Origin: Perilla frutescens
Taxonomy: Eukaryota > Streptophyta > Magnoliopsida > Lamiales > Lamiaceae
Length of the DNA: 64,000 nt
Assembly (NCBI GenBank): GCA_026008535.1
Contig: BRKX01000011.1
Span: 18,670,001-18,734,000, forward strand
Reading direction: 5' to 3'
Below, one piece after another: positions 57,976 to 64,000 of this stretch (position 1 is its first letter; each line of letters begins with the position of its first letter). The position numbers were made by a program, and so were the translations under genes. Below the pieces are notes generated by a model, which was given only the letters and a program-made list of their open reading frames with translations, was not told the origin of the DNA and ran no database searches.

Positions 57976-58600
57976 ATTTTTGTTAAAAGGTACAAAGGTC
58001 GGAGTATCAAGCTGAAAATATTAGCAACATGAATCATAACAAACAATTAATCATTAGGCTTAAACGCTTCTAAAATTGTGAACTTTACAAAGTTTTTTGT
58101 TTTTAACATAAATTTTAATTTATTACACAAAAACACAAATTTAACACATTTTGCAAATTTAACATCAATTTCATAATTTCAATGAAATTGAACTGAAGCT
58201 TGTTTGTCAGAAACGATGTCATTTGACCTTTAATATAAGCCTCTTCAAATGACATCATTTTGAGTAGCCGAACGACCAGTCTAAATGTATTTTCTGACAT
58301 ACACGCCAGTTTCAATTTTCATCAAAATTAAAATCGATATTAAATTTATAAAATGTGTTGATTAGTGTTTTTGGTGTAATAATTTTAAAAAATTGTGTTA
58401 ATTAAAAATAAAAAAAACCATCCAAGTTCATGATTTTAAAAGTACTTAATCGTAACAATTATCATTGAATTTTGTTTCTAAACAGTAAGTTTGGTGTATA
58501 GGCCTTAGCCTGTCAGATTGGCCCAGGGCCAATAACATATATTGGTAAAAAAAAAATAGTCAACAATTGTTGGCGCGTGGGGATTATTTTATTATTATTC
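57976..58600. other. Intergenic sequence, nothing recognised
   Basis: AT-rich. The minus-strand ORF 58115-58315 has no recognisable similarity. Confidence 0.45.
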
Positions 58601-58637
58601 TTTTCATTTTTTTTTGTGATTTTTCTGTTTTTTCACG

Positions 58638-58908
58638 TTAATCCCTCCGTTATTCCCTAAATTAATTTATGTTAACTTCCGTTATAACAATTGTTAAATC
58701 ATAAATTTCTGGATTATTTCACACACTAACACACACATTTTGCACATACATGAATTAAACATAATTTTTATAAAAAAATCCCAACTCAACTATTACAACT
58801 AATTTTTTTCAACTATAATTTTTTCACCCTTTAAAAAAAAGAACCAACCCAATGAAGGTTGAGAAGATACTGCTGGAGCAAATTGCTCTTTACCAACCTG
58901 TAACTGCA

Positions 58909-58996
<88 letters not shown>

Positions 58997-59410
58997 GAGT
59001 TCACGTTCATCTGGGCAACTGCAATCATGAAAGTACAGAGCATGGTGCAAGAATTGTTAGATTTAAATGTGAGCATATGTATGTTTTTGTGGCTCTATAA
59101 TAGGTTCTTCAACAGGTGGAGAGCAATGGTCAAGTACATAGTTCATAGTTCCCTGAAGTGAACCGTTTGACTGGACTGCAAAGTTCTTCTAATGATCTTT
59201 TCTGTTTCAGGGACTTGCTGTCTTTGCTTCATGAAAATCGGCTTCCAATTTTGTAATGTTTAAGAGAGATTGAGTTCTTCGGGATTAATTGAGCAAACCC
59301 TAATTCAATTTGGGGATTTTTCAAGCTAAAATAAATTTGTTAACGGATGTTAGTAGTTAAAATGACGGATATAGACGTTTTTTAGTTTAGGGATCAACGG
59401 AGGTACCATT
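58638..59410. mobile_element. Possible MULE-like element carrying a gene fragment
   Basis: Bases ~58638-58690 and ~59336-59410 are imperfect inverted copies (AATCCCTCCGTTATTCCCTAAA against TTTAGGGATCAACGGAGG; each cut here to its core). Between them, 58850-59290 is less AT-rich and contains a TTTTCTGTTTCAG/GGACTTGC segment that looks like a splice acceptor and exon, plus the (TAA)n run. This would fit a captured host gene fragment, but I cannot name the source. Confidence 0.3.
58911..58994. repeat. (TAA)28 microsatellite
   Basis: Twenty-eight uninterrupted TAA units. Confidence 0.98.
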
Positions 59411-59529
59411 TTGGTATCTTTTAAAAAGTTATAGGATCGATTTGGGCCGAAATTTTATTTTGGGACCAAACTGAGATTTCGGGTATAGTTGTAGAACCAA
59501 ATTGGACTTTATCTCTCTTTTTTTTTTAA

Positions 59530-60060
59530 TTTCAGCGACTTGCTCGACGCTAACGTGTGGGCTTGTACTTTGCGCTCGGCAATTAATTTAGTTTTTCGAA
59601 ATAAATATAAATGGTAATTGAAAATTAAAAAAAAAACTAATTTTGAAATAACTACATACCCTGAATGAAATTAGTGAATCCTAAAATAAAAGTGAATGAA
59701 TTTAATATTTTTTTGAAATAAATATAACCCCTAATTGAGATTAATAAACCTAAAAAAAATATGAACCCTAAATAACACAACAAAAACCCCTAATTTTTTT
59801 AAAGTACTAAAAAAACCCCTAAACAAAACCATGAACTCTAAAAAAACTTAAACTCCTAAACTCTAAATATTGATTGGAATGGAAAAAATCACAATTTGAA
59901 CTACATAAACTCATATAAAGATAACTAGCAGACCAATTACTTTTTAATGATACAAATGATATTTTTGAATTTTAAGTGATACTTTTTTATGTTAAGATTG
60001 ATATGATTTTTGCATGTTTTTATTTTTTTGGCGGGTCAACGCGGGTTGACCCGCGTTGAT
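59530..60060. repeat. Second copy of a diverged dispersed repeat
   Basis: It shares order and words with ~56780-57010: a CTAACG(T/C)GTG(G/A)GxTxGTACT block, AATTAATTTA, then GTGATACTTTTT and a GGTCAA-rich end. The end near 60030-60056 holds the palindrome GGGTCAACGCGGGTTGACCC. Family not identified. Confidence 0.35.
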
Positions 60061-60312
60061 TCTGATCCGTCTGATGAATGTATAAACTTTATTGGGCATG
60101 TGGTGATGTATAGAAAGCTTTGCCTTAGAATAATATTTTATCACCTCCACAAAAATCACACGTTAAATTTTTTTGGGGGATGTTTAGGACAACAATTTGA
60201 TGAGCATCAATAATCAGTAAACCATCGACAAGAAAAAAGTACTACTCTTAATGTCAAACATCATCAAACATTCGGTAAATGATAGAAAATATCGGAAAAT
60301 TATTGCCTACAT

Positions 60313-60420
60313 GTTGGGTACTACCCCAAAATTACTAGGATTGTGCCATGTCAACAATTATTTTAAAAAAATTGCCGATGTGGCACAAGCTCAATAATTT
60401 TGGCCGGGGTGGTACCCCAA
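60313..60420. mobile_element. Small hairpin MITE-like repeat
   Basis: TTGGGTACTACCCC...GATTGTGCCATG and its inverse CGATGTGGCACAAG...GGTGGTACCCCAA form ~48-bp arms around a ~12-bp loop. No target duplication was resolved. Confidence 0.5.
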
Positions 60421-60454
60421 TATCCCAACGTTTGAATAATGCCATTGTAATACC

Positions 60455-60804
60455 TAGAGGTGGCAATTTGAGCCCGGCCTGGCCTGCTTTTCGGGCCGGG
60501 CTGGGCTAAAAAAAATTAGGCCCGAACAATTTCGGGCCAGGCGGGCTTCAAAAATTTTGGCCCGAAAAAATTCCGGGCCGGCCCGACCCGAAAAATGAGA
60601 GAGGCCCGACGGGCTGGGCTTTTTGGCCCAAAAAGGCTAAAAAAACACTAGGCCCGCCTTTTCAGGCCGGGCCTTAAAAAATAGGCCCGCAGCAATACCG
60701 GGCCGGGCCTCGCAAAATTGGCCCGAAATTTTCGGGCCGGGCCCGAATTTTCAAAAAAGCCCGGAATTTCGGGCCGGGCTTGGCGGCCCGAATTGCCAGG
60801 CCTA
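60455..60804. mobile_element. Non-autonomous hAT element, 350 bp, perfect 8-bp TSD
   Basis: Terminal inverted repeats TAGAGGTGGCAATT and (inverse) TAGGCCTGGCAATT, flanked by GTAATACC at 60447-60454 and 60805-60812. The 8-bp duplication and TIRs are diagnostic of hAT. The body is a series of GGGCCGGGC/GCCCGGCCC blocks in both orientations, so it can fold back strongly and stands out as GC-rich. The minus-strand ORF 60648-60836 is an artefact of this composition. Confidence 0.85.
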
Positions 60805-60812
60805 GTAATACC

Positions 60813-61435
60813 CCAACACTTTAATATTTTTTTCAAAAATAACCAGAGTCCATTTGTCCGATGACGTAAAACACACCGTCTTAACTTAGATCATTGAAAC
60901 GTTGGGGATCAAATGTAATGTTGGGAGATTCAACATATTACTCACTGCGTAACAAATTTTCTTCACTTTATTTTCTTCACTTTGTAGTGCAAATCAAACC
61001 ATATATTGGAACATACGATCCCCTTACATTACAGGTGACAAAACACTAGCTTAAAATCCAAAACAACAGTCACTGTCATGATGTTATTCCTAATATTATA
61101 GATAAAAAATAAAATAAAATAAAAAATCATTGTTCATCACATTTTCTTTAAAACAGTTTAATGCGAATGTTTATAAATTGCAAAGAAAGCAAATATAGGA
61201 ACAGAAGCAGTTGAATAAGGAAAAGAGACAAAACTTGATGCTCACGCAATCGAACCTTTGATAATTCTGTATCCACCTGATCTTGTCAAAATAAACAAGA
61301 AGATAGTTTCCCCGCAGTTATATATATATATATATAAAATATATAATATATATCTGAAAATGTAGAACTAGTACTAGCTACCTAAAAAAACGAGGCAAGA
61401 ATTTCTCTACCCGATACGACGAGCATCGCTATCCT
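60813..61435. other. Intergenic region and 3' flank of eIF(iso)4G
   Basis: AT-rich, with a TA-repeat at ~61319-61352. It probably includes the 3' UTR of the minus-strand gene to its right; no polyadenylation site could be fixed. Confidence 0.45.
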
Positions 61436-64000
61436 CTACATAAACTTATCTATTCTGCATGACCTGTTAGAGCCTGGAGGTCTGAAGTTCTGTAGCTGCA
61501 GATTCGAGCTTGAACGAATCTCATTCAGTACAGAATCACCTTTCTCCGATTTGATTGTGTCCAAGATAGTTCCCACTACTTCAGCTGCAATCCCTGTTTC
61601 TACAAGACTCCCTTGCTCTTCTCCACCTTCGTATACCAGTCGCCCAATTTCAGAAAGTGGAACAACATTCTCTGAAACGACTCTAGCGAAAAAACGACCC
61701 AGGAACTCTGCTGCTCTTGGGGCGTCATTGACAGCATCCTCCAAGACAGCAAGAACAGATTCAAACCTGTCAAAGTGGGAATAAGTCAATATACAGGATT
61801 GGATATTTTTTTATGCGATGCCTGTCCAGAAGCATGTCGAAGCTTACCCTTTGATGAGCTGATCCTCACTTATCAAGCCATCTCGTGATTTTGTAAGGCT
61901 AATAAGAAGCTTTGTCAAGAGCTCCCTCTCCATGTCTTTTCTCTCAAAAGAATCAGTAAGCCAGATAGATATCATAGAGGGATAGAAGCTAGGGGCATTC
62001 AAATCCTTGATGCACAAAGCAACTTCATTCTCATCTCTTGCACTGGAAAAGAAAAAAGATTCAGTTTCATCTTAGAAAAATACTAAAATGCGAACTTAAT
62101 CAACTTACCCAAAATAAACAATATCAAACCAACAAATTTGTGCATATATCACACAATATTTCAGGCAAACAAAGGAAAGGCAATGATCAGCTAAAAAAAT
62201 AGCATGAGTTCACTGTGTGTTCCATATTTTTCTCCGAAGGGAAGCCAGAGTAGTTCAGACCCACCCAATATTTGAAGAGAAAGTAAATGTTCTTGAACAT
62301 CTAAATATGATTATCAGGGATTCAGGGGCATTAATAGCTCTTCTTTTACTCTACGTTGTCAATAGCTCACTCATTACTCATCTTCAACATACATAAATCC
62401 AGGGTGGGGTACTCCATGTGTATGTATACTAAACTATTCCAGACAAGTTTCTCCATTAATTTGTTACCAGTGACCCTAAACTGAAAATGTAGATCAAGGC
62501 AATGAAAAAGTACTAGACGATATTTTTCCTCAGTATCAGGTAGCCAAAACACTTAACCCCCATCAAATTATTGGTGTCACTAAATCTCATCTTTCGAGAC
62601 AAACGCATTTTTGGCACAATACAAACCACACTCTATCGTAAAGACTCAACTTTCAAGAAGTTTCCCAAATGCCGGATTAAAGTACTCAGGGATCCTCAGT
62701 GATCAAGTACATAAAAGATGAATATCCATCTCCCTAAAATCTAGAAATAAGAAGAAAAAATATGATATCCATCAAAAAAAACATATATATGAGGTCTAAA
62801 AGTATGGAAACTTCCACAAAATGTGAAAAGAGGTTGAAGGTCACTAATAATGATTCACAGTGAGACTGAGCAAGAAGTCAAGAACACACAAAAGGATCAA
62901 ATAACTCATGGATGCCAAGCCCTTAGGCTCTTGAAACATCAGGTTGGAGGGCACAGTAATACCTGTAGAATTCTTTAATAGTGAGCAGCGATTTGTCTCG
63001 TAAGTGCTCTTCGGGCCACACATTTTCTGATGAAACATTGTCTGTGCAAGTTGGGGGGCCACCACGAGCAGGTGGAGAAGTAGGCAGAGATTTATCAAAG
63101 CGATCTGTGTTTCTATTCCCATACGTAGCATTCCGCTCTTGGTCATGACTGGATGGAGCAGCAAACCTGTCTGGCACATATCTCGGCATGGGATCCTCTC
63201 TTTGACTTTGGCCATAAGCCGCCCGTTCTGGAATAGAATTGAATCCATTTAAACCAGGGCCCACCCTTCGTGCATCTCCAGGACTTGATATCTCAGCCAA
63301 ACGAGAACTAGCTGTAGATGGCTGACCACCAAAAGCCATTCCCCGGACAAGACCACCTTGTGGCCCAAGGGTTATGGAATCATCACCAAGGGGTCTTTGG
63401 GGCAGAGGTATAGACATCATCCTGTTTTCAGAGGAATGTCTATCATCTGCCCGTGCATCCTGAGAACCATGACCACGTAGCTGCAGCCCGCCAGGACGAA
63501 AACTGCTGATTTGTGAACCTGGTGGAGATAACATACTAGGAGTTCTAGGAGCAAAATCCATAGACGGGCCTCTTCTAATTGAACTACCCATGCTGGAAAC
63601 GCGACCAAGTCTACCAGTTTGCGCTTGCCGCTCTTGCGCAGCATCTCTGTGTACCTCCTCAATCTTTTTTGGACCTTCAACTTTCCTCCGCTGCTGCCAC
63701 CTATTCTTTCTTAGATCAATGGCATCTCTCAGCATGAATCTTACCCTGGAAGACAGCTTCATATTATTGGACAGTTGTGTCATGACATCAAAATAAGCAT
63801 CCATGTGGTCCTTTGCTTTCGGGTGATCTATCATTACACCGATTGTGCTCATCAATTTGCACAAGGCTTCTATGTTCTCTTCATCAGGATTCTGATACTG
63901 ACCCAGCAATTTCTTTATGCACTCGTGCATTATTCTTTCAGTCAACATCTTCTTCTTATATAATTCTCCAATCAGTCTAATATTACCTAACATGCGTCTC
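61436..64000 (-). CDS. Eukaryotic translation initiation factor eIF(iso)4G, 3' part (three exons)
   Basis: A scaffold of the plant cap-binding complex eIF(iso)4F that links eIF(iso)4E, eIF4A and eIF3 in cytoplasmic translation initiation. The visible exons are 62963-64000 (continues beyond the window), 61848-62042 and 61436-61766, with GT/AG introns of 920 and 81 bp; splicing gives 520 residues ending SCRIDKFM. Residues ~1-85 are the end of the MIF4G domain (MLGNIRLIGELYKKKMLTE, LCKLMSTIGVMIDHPKAK). Residues ~85-330 are a Ser/Arg/Gly/Pro-rich linker. Residues ~330-455 are the MA3 domain (EFYSARDENEVALCIKDLN, DSFERKDMERELL, then VLAVLEDAVNDAPRAAEFLG). The eIF4E-binding motif lies outside the window. 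Short length after MA3 fits eIF(iso)4G rather than eIF4G. No defect is seen. Confidence 0.93.

Noticed and set aside
58799..59076. Two minus-strand ORFs with poly-Tyr or poly-Ile runs
   Set aside because: They are translations of the (TAA)28 microsatellite.
60648..60836. 62-codon minus-strand ORF
   Set aside because: It lies inside the foldback hAT MITE and reads its GGGCCGGGC repeats.
62367..62552. 61-codon ORF in the eIF(iso)4G region
   Set aside because: It is entirely within the 920-bp intron.

Overview
The window is nuclear DNA of a flowering plant, almost certainly a eudicot. It is AT-rich, has canonical GT/AG introns, a plant-type eIF(iso)4G gene, plant defensin-like genes, and nested LTR retrotransposons of the plant lineages Tork, SIRE-like Copia, Athila-like and chromovirus-type Gypsy. 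A repeated unknown ORF family in one Copia element resembles proteins I recall from Lamiales gene predictions. An asterid or Lamiales host is therefore my guess, not something the sequence proves.

Layout. (1) 1-7223: a tandem array of ~2.45-kb units. Each unit carries one small two-exon gene on the minus strand for a secreted 8-cysteine defensin-like (DEFL) peptide; the fourth, diverged gene lies at 18586-18897. (2) 7224-16672: a large minus-strand Gypsy-type element with a 2.66-kb LTR, a PPT, a PBS and no coding capacity. It broke the third unit, lost most of its other LTR, and received a 3.29-kb solo LTR with a perfect 5-bp target duplication. (3) 16673-21774: a Copia 3' fragment, a Stowaway-like MITE, DEFL gene 4, a CACTA-like terminus and a (TC)n microsatellite. 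(4) 21775-32202: a solo LTR interrupted by a decayed Athila-like Gypsy element (22171-30681), itself interrupted by an oppositely oriented solo LTR in its gag. (5) 32830-56343: a Tork-like Copia element interrupted inside its integrase/RT region by a 16.7-kb SIRE-like Copia element (36504-53198). Both have matched target duplications. (6) 56344-61400: gene-poor DNA with several small DNA transposons. (7) 61436-64000: the 3' part of a minus-strand eIF(iso)4G gene that runs off the right edge.

Only the four DEFL genes and the eIF(iso)4G gene look intact and host-derived. All retroelement genes carry stops or frameshifts. The most unusual content is the 3' half of the SIRE-like element. There, three diverged copies of one unknown protein family lie in tandem between pol and the 3' LTR, in the position where related elements carry envelope-like ORFs. 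Two retroelements also show strong element-specific over-representation of short words across coding and non-coding sequence: RTGCCC in the Athila-like element and CTGA/TCAG in the SIRE-like element. All positions and motif calls were read by eye; no database search was run.
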